From positions 1 to 12,953 of the forward strand of contig JAUILJ010000126.1 in assembly GCA_030433055.1 (NCBI GenBank): a stretch of 12,953 bases of DNA. Reading direction: 5' to 3'. Origin of the DNA: Polyangia bacterium (GTDB lineage Bacteria > Myxococcota_A > Polyangia > Polyangiales > Polyangiaceae). A model generated the notes under the pieces. That model saw only the letters and a program-made list of their open reading frames with translations, was not told the origin of the DNA and did no database searches. Position numbers and translations under genes: made by a program. Shown here in pieces: positions 1 to 6,368 of this stretch (the first letter of the stretch is position 1; the number at the start of each line of letters is the position of its first letter).

Positions 1-1
1 T

Positions 2-2008
2 CCGAAGCCCAGTATCGACACCGGTGCGGGGCTAGAGCGGCTCGCATGTGTGCTTCAAGGCAAGACGAACAACTACGAAATCGACCTGTTGCGTGAGCTG
101 GTGGAGTGCGCTGCGGAGATTTCCGGGAAGCCATACGGCCACACGATGGCTCCCGACGACGTCAGCATGCGCGTGATCGCGGACCACTCCCGCCTAACGG
201 CATTCCTCATTTCCGAGGGGATCCTACCGGACCGCGACGGCCGACCCTACGTACTCCGACGGGTGATGCGCCGCGCGATCCGACATGGGCACCGTCTGGG
301 CATCGAGCGGCCGTTCCTGCATGACGTGGCACTGAAGGTCGCCGATCTGATGGGGGAGCAATATCCGCAGCTCCGTGAACGTCGTGATCTGATCGCGAGC
401 GTCGCCGAGCAGGAAGAGGTGCGTTTCCGTCGCACAATCCAGCGCGGTCTTGGGCTCTTGGACGAGCGCTTCTCTGCCCTCGACGAAGCTCAGGAAAAGA
501 CTCTCGCGGGTGACGATGCGTTCAAGCTCTATGACACGTTCGGTTTCCCCCTGGATTTGACCGAGGTGATCTGTGCGGAGCGGGGCTACGAGGTCGACAA
601 GGACGGCTACGACGCCGCCCTGCAGAAGGCCAAGGAGCAGAGCCAGTGGGCAGGCCAGGAGAAGGCCATCACCGACGTCTACCGAGACGCCGCGAGCAAG
701 CTCCCTGAAGGAGGCGTCCGCTTTTCAGGCTACGAGCGCAGCGAACAGCGCTCGACTCTGCTCGCCATCCTCAAGGATGGCGCGCTGCTCGAGACGCTGA
801 GCGCGGGCGCGGAACCAACAACCGGCGTGGAGCTGGTGTTCGATGGCACGCCCTTCTACGCCGAGAGCGGTGGTCAGGTGGGGGATACCGGCCTGGTGGT
901 TGCTGAGGGTCTGCGGTTCGTCGTGCAGGACACCCAGCGCCCGCTGCCCGGGCTGGTCGTGCACCAGGGGACCCTCGAGCAGGGAGAGCTCAGCACGGGC
1001 GACGAGCTGGATCTCCAACTCGACCGCGCGGCGCGTGATGCCACACGGAAAAATCACTCCGCGACTCATCTGCTTCACCTGGCCCTTCGTCGCGTGCTTG
1101 GTGAGCACGCGCAACAGAAGGGCTCACTGGTCGGGCCTGATCGCCTGCGCTTCGATTTCACGCATGGCGAACCGCTGAGCACCGACCAGATCCGTCAGAT
1201 CGAAGACATCGTGAACGAGCGGGTACAGTGGAGCGCACCCATCCAGACCGAAGTGCTCACGATGGAACAGGCCAAAGAGCGCGGCGCCATGATGATCTTC
1301 GAAGAAAAGTACGGTGACACCGTCCGCCTGCTGAGCATCGCCGACAGCCTCGAGCTGTGCGGCGGTACCCACGCGAAGAACACTGGTGACATCGGGTACT
1401 TCAAGATCCTCAGTGAGTCGGGCGTCGCGGCAGGTGTGCGCCGTATCGAGGCTGCAACTGGGGCGAACGCCGTCGCTCATGTGCGTCTCCTTGAGGATCA
1501 ACTAATCCGTGCGGCAAAAGTTGCGAAGAGCGGTGGGGGTGATCTGGCAGATAAGATCGAGCGCATCCTCGCTCATGACAAGCAGCTCGAGAAGAAGATC
1601 GAAGAGCTGCAGCGCAAGCTGATGGAAGGCGGGGGCTCTGGCGGAATGGATGCGCTGCTGGCGAGTGCTCGGGACGTCGGCGGGGCGAAGGTGCTCAGCG
1701 TGCAGACCGAAATCACCGACCGTGGTGCGCTGCGTGAGCTCGCAGAGAAGCTGCGCGATCGCCTCGGCGATAGCGTGGTGCTGGTGGGTAGCGCAGCCGA
1801 AGGTAAGGCGCAGCTCGTGCTGACCGTCTCCAAGAGCCTCACCTCACGTTTCCAGGCGGGAAATCTCATCAAGAGCGTCGCCGAGAAAGTCGGCGGCTCC
1901 GGCGGTGGGCGTCCGGACATGGCGCAAGCGGGTGGCACCGATGTCACGCAGCTCGGCGCAGCCATCGAGAGCCTCTACAGCGTGGTCGAGCAGACCGCGG
2001 CACCCTAG
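2..2008 (+). CDS. alaS: Alanine--tRNA ligase, 5'-truncated by the window edge
   Basis: Charges tRNA-Ala with alanine and clears mischarged Ser/Gly-tRNA-Ala in the cytoplasm. The frame is open from base 2, so the GTG at 50 is internal; 668 residues are visible of a family norm near 880, and roughly 210 N-terminal residues (class II motifs 1 and 2) lie outside. Visible in order: class II motif 3 (IDTGAGLERLA, bases 14-46), the tRNA-recognition helices, the editing domain with AESGGQVGDTG (about 860-890), the zinc-binding HSATH (about 1054-1068) and CGGTH (about 1357-1371), a charged coiled-coil stretch (about 1550-1620), and a C-Ala/DHHA1 end with GGSGGGRPDMAQAGG (about 1890-1935). All editing-site residues expected of the family are present, so the visible part looks intact. 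It is convergent with murB. Confidence 0.98.
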   Translation, partial: PKPSIDTGAGLERLACVLQGKTNNYEIDLLRELVECAAEISGKPYGHTMAPDDVSMRVIADHSRLTAFLISEGILPDRDGRPYVLRRVMRRAIRHGHRLGIERPFLHDVALKVADLMGEQYPQLRERRDLIASVAEQEEVRFRRTIQRGLGLLDERFSALDEAQEKTLAGDDAFKLYDTFGFPLDLTEVICAERGYEVDKDGYDAALQKAKEQSQWAGQEKAITDVYRDAASKLPEGGVRFSGYERSEQRSTLLAILKDGALLETLSAGAEPTTGVELVFDGTPFYAESGGQVGDTGLVVAEGLRFVVQDTQRPLPGLVVHQGTLEQGELSTGDELDLQLDRAARDATRKNHSATHLLHLALRRVLGEHAQQKGSLVGPDRLRFDFTHGEPLSTDQIRQIEDIVNERVQWSAPIQTEVLTMEQAKERGAMMIFEEKYGDTVRLLSIADSLELCGGTHAKNTGDIGYFKILSESGVAAGVRRIEAATGANAVAHVRLLEDQLIRAAKVAKSGGGDLADKIERILAHDKQLEKKIEELQRKLMEGGGSGGMDALLASARDVGGAKVLSVQTEITDRGALRELAEKLRDRLGDSVVLVGSAAEGKAQLVLTVSKSLTSRFQAGNLIKSVAEKVGGSGGGRPDMAQAGGTDVTQLGAAIESLYSVVEQTAAP

Positions 2009-2022
2009 CGGTCACAGCCTCT

Positions 2023-2042
2023 GACCGGCCCTTCCGGTTTGC
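2023..2042 (+). terminator. Weak intrinsic terminator candidate after alaS
   Basis: Fifteen bases after the alaS stop, ACCGG (2024-2028) and CCGGT (2034-2038) can pair around the loop CCCTT, with one extra G-U pair. Only three T residues follow, so any termination would be weak. Position between convergent genes fits the role. Confidence 0.4.
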
Positions 2043-2052
2043 CTTCGCGCTC

Positions 2053-2139
2053 CGGACTTCGGCGCTGCGGACTTCGGCGCTGCGGACTTCGGCGCTGCGG
2101 ACTTCGGCGCTGCGGATTTCGGCGCTGCGGACTTCGGGG
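2053..2139. repeat. 15-bp tandem repeat, five full copies plus a partial one
   Basis: The unit is cggacttcggcgctg. Copies start at 2053, 2068, 2083, 2098 and 2113, with a partial copy at 2128; only the fifth copy has a change (ggatttc). It lies between the convergent ends of alaS and murB. The unit length is a multiple of three and keeps frames open, but no start codon or ribosome site makes it a gene. Each unit holds c-TTCG-g, which is a stable RNA tetraloop in other settings, though flanking bases here do not pair well. Near-identical units suggest slippage or recent expansion. Confidence 0.93.
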
Positions 2140-2153
2140 GAGACGGACGCGGT

Positions 2154-3245
2154 TCACGGGCTAGGCAAGCCGTCTACCAGGGAGTCAAACCCCCAGAAAA
2201 CGGGCTCAGGCACCAGGCGTACACCCCAGAAGGCTTCCACCTCGCTGCGAACCCGCTCGGCGAAGCGCACGACTTCGTCCGCCGTCGCCCCATCGTGGGC
2301 AACGATCGCCAGGGTGTGCTTGGAAGACAGTCCGACGTTGCCATCGCGCAAGCCCTTCGCGAGGCCAGCGCGCTCGATCAACCAACCAGCGGACAGCTTG
2401 CTAAGAGTTTTACCGTGAGGAAATATCGGGGGCTTGCCGAAGCCGTGAACTGTAGCCGTCGCTGCCACCCGCTCGGCAGCTTCGGTCGACACGATCGGGT
2501 TCGTGAAGAAAGAACCGCAGCTCCTTCGGTTTGGATCGCTGGCGTCGAGCACCATCGACTTCGCGCGCCGTAGCTCGATCACCAGATCTCGTATGGCAGA
2601 GAGGGAGGGTGAGGCGAGCGCTTGTGCGGCACGCTGGAGTTCAGCGTAGTTCAACGTTGGCGCGCCGCCCCGAGTGAGCTGGAAGGCGACTCGAGTGACC
2701 ACCCAGCGTCCCGCCTCGCGATGCTTGAAGCGACTCGAGCGATACGCGAACTCGCAGTCGGCCGACGGAATGCGCAAGAATCGCATGTGCTCGAGGTCAA
2801 ACGCCTCTACCCAGCAGATGGTGTCGGCGACTTCTTGCCCATATGCGCCCACGTTTTGAATCGGAGTGGCACCCACGCATCCGGGGATCCCGCTGAGACA
2901 CTCGACCCCGGCCAAGTCTCGTTCACAAGCCGCGCGGACGAAGTCGTCCCATGGCTCTCCCGCTCCGACCACCACGGTTTCCGTGTGAGAAGACGTCTCA
3001 CCCGTTGGGGTTGGGGGTGAGGCGCCAAAGGTCACGCCGCGGACCTGCATGTCCAACACGCAGCCCTCCACCCCGGCATCGGCGACGACCAGGTTGCTGC
3101 CGCCGCCCAGTGGCAGGATCGGAAGGCCCTCGTCCTTCGCTTCTCGAACGGCGAGTTCGAGGTCCCGTTCGCTCGTGATCACGTGGGTTCGCCGCGGCGG
3201 GCCGCCGACGCCCAGAGTCGTGCGCTCAGCCAGAGGTCTGGTCAC
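2154..3245 (-). CDS. murB: UDP-N-acetylenolpyruvoylglucosamine reductase (MurB, type I-like)
   Basis: Reduces UDP-GlcNAc-enolpyruvate to UDP-MurNAc with NADPH and FAD, the second committed step of peptidoglycan synthesis, in the cytoplasm. The 363-aa product starts at GTG 3245 with a modest upstream GGGG. Seen: FAD-binding GGGSN (residues 47-51), the block IPGCVGATPIQNVGAYGQE (120-138), Y-R at 168-169, the proton-donor serine in CGSFFTNP (Ser245), and a C-terminal glutamate in PEPVF (Glu347). These match the Arg/Ser/Glu catalytic set of E. coli MurB, and the HG(K)..LSAGWLIE block matches the type I enzyme. Residues 75-83 (ASPPTPTGE) form an extra linker just before VVVGAGE and are encoded by a palindromic repeat also found in dprA. 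It lies 30 bases downstream of the small gene on the same strand, so the two are probably cotranscribed. Confidence 0.97.
   Translation of the reverse strand: MTRPLAERTTLGVGGPPRRTHVITSERDLELAVREAKDEGLPILPLGGGSNLVVADAGVEGCVLDMQVRGVTFGASPPTPTGETSSHTETVVVGAGEPWDDFVRAACERDLAGVECLSGIPGCVGATPIQNVGAYGQEVADTICWVEAFDLEHMRFLRIPSADCEFAYRSSRFKHREAGRWVVTRVAFQLTRGGAPTLNYAELQRAAQALASPSLSAIRDLVIELRRAKSMVLDASDPNRRSCGSFFTNPIVSTEAAERVAATATVHGFGKPPIFPHGKTLSKLSAGWLIERAGLAKGLRDGNVGLSSKHTLAIVAHDGATADEVVRFAERVRSEVEAFWGVRLVPEPVFWGFDSLVDGLPSP
2997..3021. repeat. Palindromic GC-rich element inside murB
   Basis: CTCACCC (2997-3003) and GGGTGAG (3015-3021) form a perfect 7-bp inverted repeat around an 11-base loop. Read on the murB coding strand it begins ctcacccccaacccca, which differs at one base from a stretch of dprA (11661-11676), and in both genes the shared stretch encodes S-P-P-(T/I)-P. 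It falls in a non-conserved linker of MurB. Confidence 0.6.
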
Positions 3246-3275
3246 GTCGTCCCCGTAACACGGAATCCCCGATGC

Positions 3276-3731
3276 TCAGCGCCGAGGACGATTCTTGCGC
3301 GACTTCGGTGGCTCGACACCCGACTGACAGGTGCGGATCCCTGGCTTGCCGCGCTTGCGAGGAATGGGCGGCTGCATGAGTTCGATGACGGGCACGCGCA
3401 CCTCACCCGCCTTGCGCTGTCTCCCCGCTTTGCGAACCAAGCGCCAAGCGGCGCTGCCAAGCGTGATGGGCGCGTTGGCGAAACGACTGAGTACTGCCGC
3501 GACCGTGTGGGCGCGCTCATAGCTGGGCGCGCTCTGGTCGAGGAGGATGACCTGTTCGCCGCGCACCCGACACAGGGCGCCCGACACCGGCCCAGCGTTC
3601 TGAAATCGCTCCGCCCGCACTACGAGGCCTAGCGTGCGGGCGATCTCCACGAGCTCGAGGAAGAGCACTTCGTGCTCGTCCGGCTCGGGGGTCGACGCAG
3701 CGCTCACGCCCAGCAGTCTAAGCCATTCCAC
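3276..3731 (-). CDS. Small protein of unknown function upstream of murB
   Basis: A 151-aa product, starting at GTG 3731; an internal GTG at codon 8 is an alternative and neither has a clear ribosome site. I do not recognise a named family. Residues about 20-85 look like a compact alpha/beta domain (E-L-V-E-I-A-R-T-L-G, then a C-R-V-R-G-E-Q-V-I-L-L-D-Q block and an amphipathic helix), a pattern that I recall from short conserved hypothetical proteins of myxobacteria. The last ~30 residues are very basic and proline-rich (RKRGKPG, ending PKSRKNRPRR), which could bind nucleic acid or be disordered. No signal peptide or membrane segment. It ends 30 bases before murB and is likely the first gene of that transcript. 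Real by codon use and context; function unknown. Confidence 0.72.
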   Translation of the reverse strand: MEWLRLLGVSAASTPEPDEHEVLFLELVEIARTLGLVVRAERFQNAGPVSGALCRVRGEQVILLDQSAPSYERAHTVAAVLSRFANAPITLGSAAWRLVRKAGRQRKAGEVRVPVIELMQPPIPRKRGKPGIRTCQSGVEPPKSRKNRPRR

Positions 3732-3752
3732 AGCCGCACAGCCGCCGAAGTG

Positions 3753-3841
3753 AACACTCCGGGTCCTGTACGGGTGGGAGGAGGGAGCCCGCCGGAAATA
3801 TCCAAGCGCTTGAAATGAATCAGTTTGTTAACACTCCGGGT
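3753..3841. repeat. Two 12-bp direct repeats flanking an AT-rich stretch
   Basis: AACACTCCGGGT occurs exactly at 3753-3764 and 3830-3841, 77 bases apart start to start. On the minus strand both read ACCCGGAGTGTT followed by (C/A)AC. They lie just upstream of the minus-strand gene beginning at 3731, so they could be paired operator sites; they could also be remnants of a duplication. No function is shown by the sequence. Confidence 0.7.
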
Positions 3842-3855
3842 GCAATTGAAAATGG
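3793..3855. promoter_or_regulatory. AT-rich island, probable promoter region
   Basis: This stretch (for example gaaatatcc, ttgaaatgaatcag, gtttgttaac, caattgaaaatgg) is far richer in A/T than the surrounding sequence. Two TTGAAA boxes (3810-3815 and 3846-3851, plus strand) resemble -35 elements, but I see no matching -10 box at 16-18 bases on either strand. Location between divergent transcription units supports a promoter role; orientation is not resolved. Confidence 0.35.
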
Positions 3856-4042
3856 CTGGGCACGCTTTGTGAGCGCGGCGTGCGGGTGGCTGTGCTAGCT
3901 CGCTCCACAGAAGGACTGTGTCGTTCACTCGAGCTGTAAGTCGGGCCAGTACGCTCAAAACGAGCGTCACCCACCGCCGCGCGGCATCGACCCGGAGCGC
4001 CACCAAGCGCTCCCGACAGGGTCCTCTACGGGATCTCATTCA

Positions 4043-4084
4043 CACCTCTGCTTTCTCGCTTCTGCGCCTTCGCGTTCACGCTCC
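4043..4084. repeat. Degenerate ctctgc/ttctgcgcc-type intergenic repeat
   Basis: The plus strand is a run of short pyrimidine-rich units (cctctgc, ttctcgc, ttctgcgcc, ttcgcgtt, cacgctcc), about 8-9 bases each. It resembles the tctgcgcctttgcgtt-like repeats that I recall as scattered in many environmental genomes. Copies here are diverged. Confidence 0.3.
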
Positions 4085-4117
4085 CATGCTTGAGTCACTG
4101 CCACCCGTCTGGCTTCG

Positions 4118-4133
4118 CCGCGCTTCGGCGCGG
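4118..4133. other. Perfect C(UUCG)G tetraloop hairpin
   Basis: CCGCGC (4118-4123), loop TTCG, GCGCGG (4128-4133): a 6-bp all-GC stem closed by the most stable RNA tetraloop type. No T-run follows, so it is not a standard terminator. It sits in the gene-free region and might mark an RNA leader, or be chance in GC-rich DNA. Confidence 0.35.
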
Positions 4134-4462
4134 GCGAGTCTTACGGAAACGCCCCGCGGCGATCTGCTCGCGCGGCAGGTGGGGTACTGGGCGGCGGCCG
4201 TTGACGGTGGGCAGGAGCAAGCAGATGTCGAACTCATCAATTCAGGGCAAGCCTGGATTGGAAGTCTCGAGCCGTGTGCGCCTCGTGCGCTGCGCTCGGA
4301 CTCAAGCTCATCAGTAGTCAGCCATCCACCCCCTTACGCTCGCCGTGCGCGTCGTGTGGGCTCGGAGCCTCGTCGAACGTTTCGGCGCGCAATCGGTTCC
4401 GGGTACCCTCGCAGGCTCGCGCCGGGCACATGGGGTGAAGTGCGCTGGCGACCGCAGGCAGC

Positions 4463-4488
4463 CCAGGTGAAGTTCGAACCAGGTGAAG
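4463..4488. repeat. 10-bp direct repeat around a TTCGAA palindrome
   Basis: CCAGGTGAAG occurs at 4463-4472 and 4479-4488, separated by the palindrome TTCGAA (4473-4478). It lies about 75 bases upstream of the HARE-HTH gene start, a plausible position for a regulatory site, but nothing further supports that. Confidence 0.45.
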
Positions 4489-4563
4489 AGTCCCGGATCC
4501 ACACGGAGACTGAAGAGTCTCGATTCGGCCGCGCAGAAATCGCGTGGCAGAGGAATGCATCCG

Positions 4564-6366
4564 ATGACTTTCACAGAAGCTGCAGCCCAAGTGCTGCGCC
4601 TAGTTGGTAAGCCGCTCCACTACAAAGAGATCACCGACGTCGCGATCGAGAAGAACCTGCTGAGCCACGTGGGCAAGAGCCCCGAGGTCACGATGGGCGC
4701 TCGCCTCGCAGCAGTCGTGAAGAAGGAAGACGAGAACACGCCCCTGGTGCGGGTGAAGCCGGGCGTCTTCGCGCTGCGCGATTGGGATCAGACGACCATC
4801 GACCGCGGCCTCGCCGATCGCACCCCTGCACTCGAGTACCTCTCGAAGCGTGAGTCCAACGGTGAGGCCGGTGACGACCCCGAGACGGTCCTCGCCTCGA
4901 GTCCAGTGGCCGTGTCCGAAGAGGACGCACCGCGGGACGCCGCGGAGCTCCAGCGCGCCGAGATGGCGGCCCACGCTCGCGAGTTCTTCGACGTCGAAGA
5001 AGACGATGATGAGCCCATCTTCGGCGCAGAAGAGGAAGCCGAAGAGGAGCCCGAGTCCGACGAAGATCCCCGCGGAGGGCGCGGCCGTCGCCGACGTCGT
5101 CGTCGCAGCAACAAGTCTTCGGACAGCAACGGTGGTGACGACCTGCCGGGCTACACGGTGTCCGACGCCCCACTGGATCTCGAGCTGGGGGTCACTGGCG
5201 GAGAGGAAGACGAGGAGCCTCGCGAGGCGCGAGGACGGGACCGCGGCGATCGCAATGATCGGGACCGCGGCGATCGCAACGATCGGGATCGCAGTGATCG
5301 GGATCGCAACGATCGGGACCGCGGCGATCGCAATGATCGGGATCGCAATGAGCGGGACCGCGGCGACCGCAACGATCGGAATCGTGACCGCAGTGATCGG
5401 GACCGTGACCGCAGCGATCGGGATCGTGAGGGCAGTGATCGGGACCGCGACCGCAGTGATCGGGATCGCGGCGATCGCAATGATCGGGATCGGGACCGTA
5501 ACGATCGAGACCGCGGTGATCGGAATGATCGAGACCGCGACCGGGATCGTGGTGATCGCGATCGGAAGCGCGACAAGCGCTCCGACGACGACGGCGACGT
5601 GGTCGAGGTGCTGGCATCGATCATCACCAACATCGATCGCCGAGGCGGCTTCATTGCCATCAAGCAGGTGGCCGATGCGGCCTGCCGCAAACACAACATC
5701 GCCCAAGACGTTGGCCAGGCGATGGGGCTGGTGAACGCAGCACTGCGCGCCGACAACATGAAGCGTGCCGCGCGCGGTGAGCGTCAACGCTTCCGCTTCG
5801 AGGGCGGTCGAGTCTCGTGCACCGACGGCAGTCTCGACGGCGATCTGCGCCGCCTCGAAGAGGAGATCCAGAGCAAGGTTCAGCGCTACCAGGAGCAAAC
5901 TCGGCGTCAGCTTCTGCGGCGCTTGCAGGATCTGCCCCAGCGCTCTCTGGCGGATCTGATCGCCCTGCTGTTCGAGCGCCTTGGCTACACCGGCGTCACC
6001 CATGTGCGGCGTCCCGGCGGAAGTGAGATCCACCTCTCCGCCAAGTCGCCTGACTTCGCGGGTGGTGTGCAGACGGCGATCGTCGTGCGCAAGGATGGCA
6101 AGGAAGTTGGTCGCGAGCGCGTCACGGAGTTGCGCGGTTCGCTGCACCACTACGGTCCCGCCTACGCTGGGTTCATGCTGACCACGGGGCAGGTGCTGAG
6201 CGGCGCCCGCGAGGAGGCGCAGGTCGCTGGCGCTGCTCCCGTGATGTTGCTCGATGGCTTTGGCCTCGCCGCGCTCTGCGAGCAGCACGGAGTCGGTGTG
6301 CAGCACACACGCGTGTCGCTGCCAGTGCTGGACATGGAGCTCTTCGACGCGTTGAAGGGCAACTGA
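4564..6366 (+). CDS. HARE-HTH protein with RD-repeat region and degenerate Mrr-like nuclease domain
   Basis: A 600-aa protein. The ATG at 4564 is chosen because AGAGGA ends nine bases before it and the HARE-HTH domain begins at once; in-frame starts at 4555 and 4483 exist but fit worse. Residues 1-75 (EAAAQVLRLVGKPLHYKEITDVAIEK and the VRVKPGVFAL wing, given here in parts) match the HARE-HTH winged-helix domain known from eukaryotic chromatin proteins, RNA polymerase delta and restriction enzymes. Residues about 115-180 are acidic, followed by an eight-Arg-type basic patch. Residues 225-339 are a low-complexity Arg-Asp repeat. Residues 345-420 look like a second winged helix, then a coiled-coil-like helix, and 455-590 fit an Mrr-type endonuclease fold ending LLDGFGLAALCEQHGV. 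The expected catalytic Asp aligns with His490 and the Q-x-K motif reads Q503-T-A505, so cleavage is doubtful. Likely a DNA-binding protein. A lipoprotein gene follows within 2-11 bases. Confidence 0.88.
   Translation: MTFTEAAAQVLRLVGKPLHYKEITDVAIEKNLLSHVGKSPEVTMGARLAAVVKKEDENTPLVRVKPGVFALRDWDQTTIDRGLADRTPALEYLSKRESNGEAGDDPETVLASSPVAVSEEDAPRDAAELQRAEMAAHAREFFDVEEDDDEPIFGAEEEAEEEPESDEDPRGGRGRRRRRRRSNKSSDSNGGDDLPGYTVSDAPLDLELGVTGGEEDEEPREARGRDRGDRNDRDRGDRNDRDRSDRDRNDRDRGDRNDRDRNERDRGDRNDRNRDRSDRDRDRSDRDREGSDRDRDRSDRDRGDRNDRDRDRNDRDRGDRNDRDRDRDRGDRDRKRDKRSDDDGDVVEVLASIITNIDRRGGFIAIKQVADAACRKHNIAQDVGQAMGLVNAALRADNMKRAARGERQRFRFEGGRVSCTDGSLDGDLRRLEEEIQSKVQRYQEQTRRQLLRRLQDLPQRSLADLIALLFERLGYTGVTHVRRPGGSEIHLSAKSPDFAGGVQTAIVVRKDGKEVGRERVTELRGSLHHYGPAYAGFMLTTGQVLSGAREEAQVAGAAPVMLLDGFGLAALCEQHGVGVQHTRVSLPVLDMELFDALKGN
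5236..5580. repeat. Degenerate tandem repeat coding Arg-Asp units, dense in GATC
   Basis: Imperfect units such as cgggaccgcggcgatcgc encode D-R-D-R-G-D-R-N-D-R and variants (residues 225-339 of the HARE-HTH protein). By eye about 27 GATC sites occur in roughly 330 bases. Units differ by synonymous changes and by S/N/G swaps between R-D pairs, so the peptide pattern is better kept than the DNA. The repeat also keeps the opposite strand open, producing a spurious long frame there. Confidence 0.9.
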
Positions 6367-6368
6367 GG

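Larger units (their letters stand above)
3732..4563. other. 832-base region with no convincing gene
   Basis: This divergent intergenic stretch should hold the promoters for the minus-strand murB pair and the plus-strand HARE-HTH gene. Open frames here (such as 3918-4610 on plus) are Arg/Ser-rich, lack ribosome sites and run into the HARE-HTH gene, so I do not call them. Contents seen: an AT-rich island with a duplicated 12-mer (3753-3841), a pyrimidine-rich degenerate repeat (4043-4084), a UUCG hairpin (4118-4133), a 10-base direct repeat (4463-4488) and a 6-bp hairpin GAGACT-GAAG-AGTCTC (4506-4521). No tRNA, rRNA or known riboswitch core was recognised. Confidence 0.7.

Noticed and set aside
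2053..2139. Possible CRISPR array
   Set aside because: Units are directly adjacent with no unique spacers, so it is a simple tandem repeat.
3852..3875. Possible sigma-54 promoter (ctgggcacgctttgtg)
   Set aside because: The invariant GG and GC are not ten bases apart, so the -24/-12 pattern fails.
4471..4480. GTTCGAACC resembling a tRNA T-loop
   Set aside because: The flanking bases do not form a T-stem, and no acceptor, D or anticodon arms can be found on either strand.
3918..4610. 230-aa plus-strand open frame in the gene-free region
   Set aside because: It is Arg/Ser-rich, has no ribosome site or recognisable motif, and overlaps the well-supported start of the HARE-HTH gene.
4600..6306. 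568-aa open frame on the minus strand with Ile/Val/Ala/Pro repeats, membrane-like
   Set aside because: It lies wholly antisense to the HARE-HTH gene. The hydrophobic repeats are the reverse reading of the Arg-Asp codons (gatcgc, gatcgg), and no ribosome site or domain is visible.
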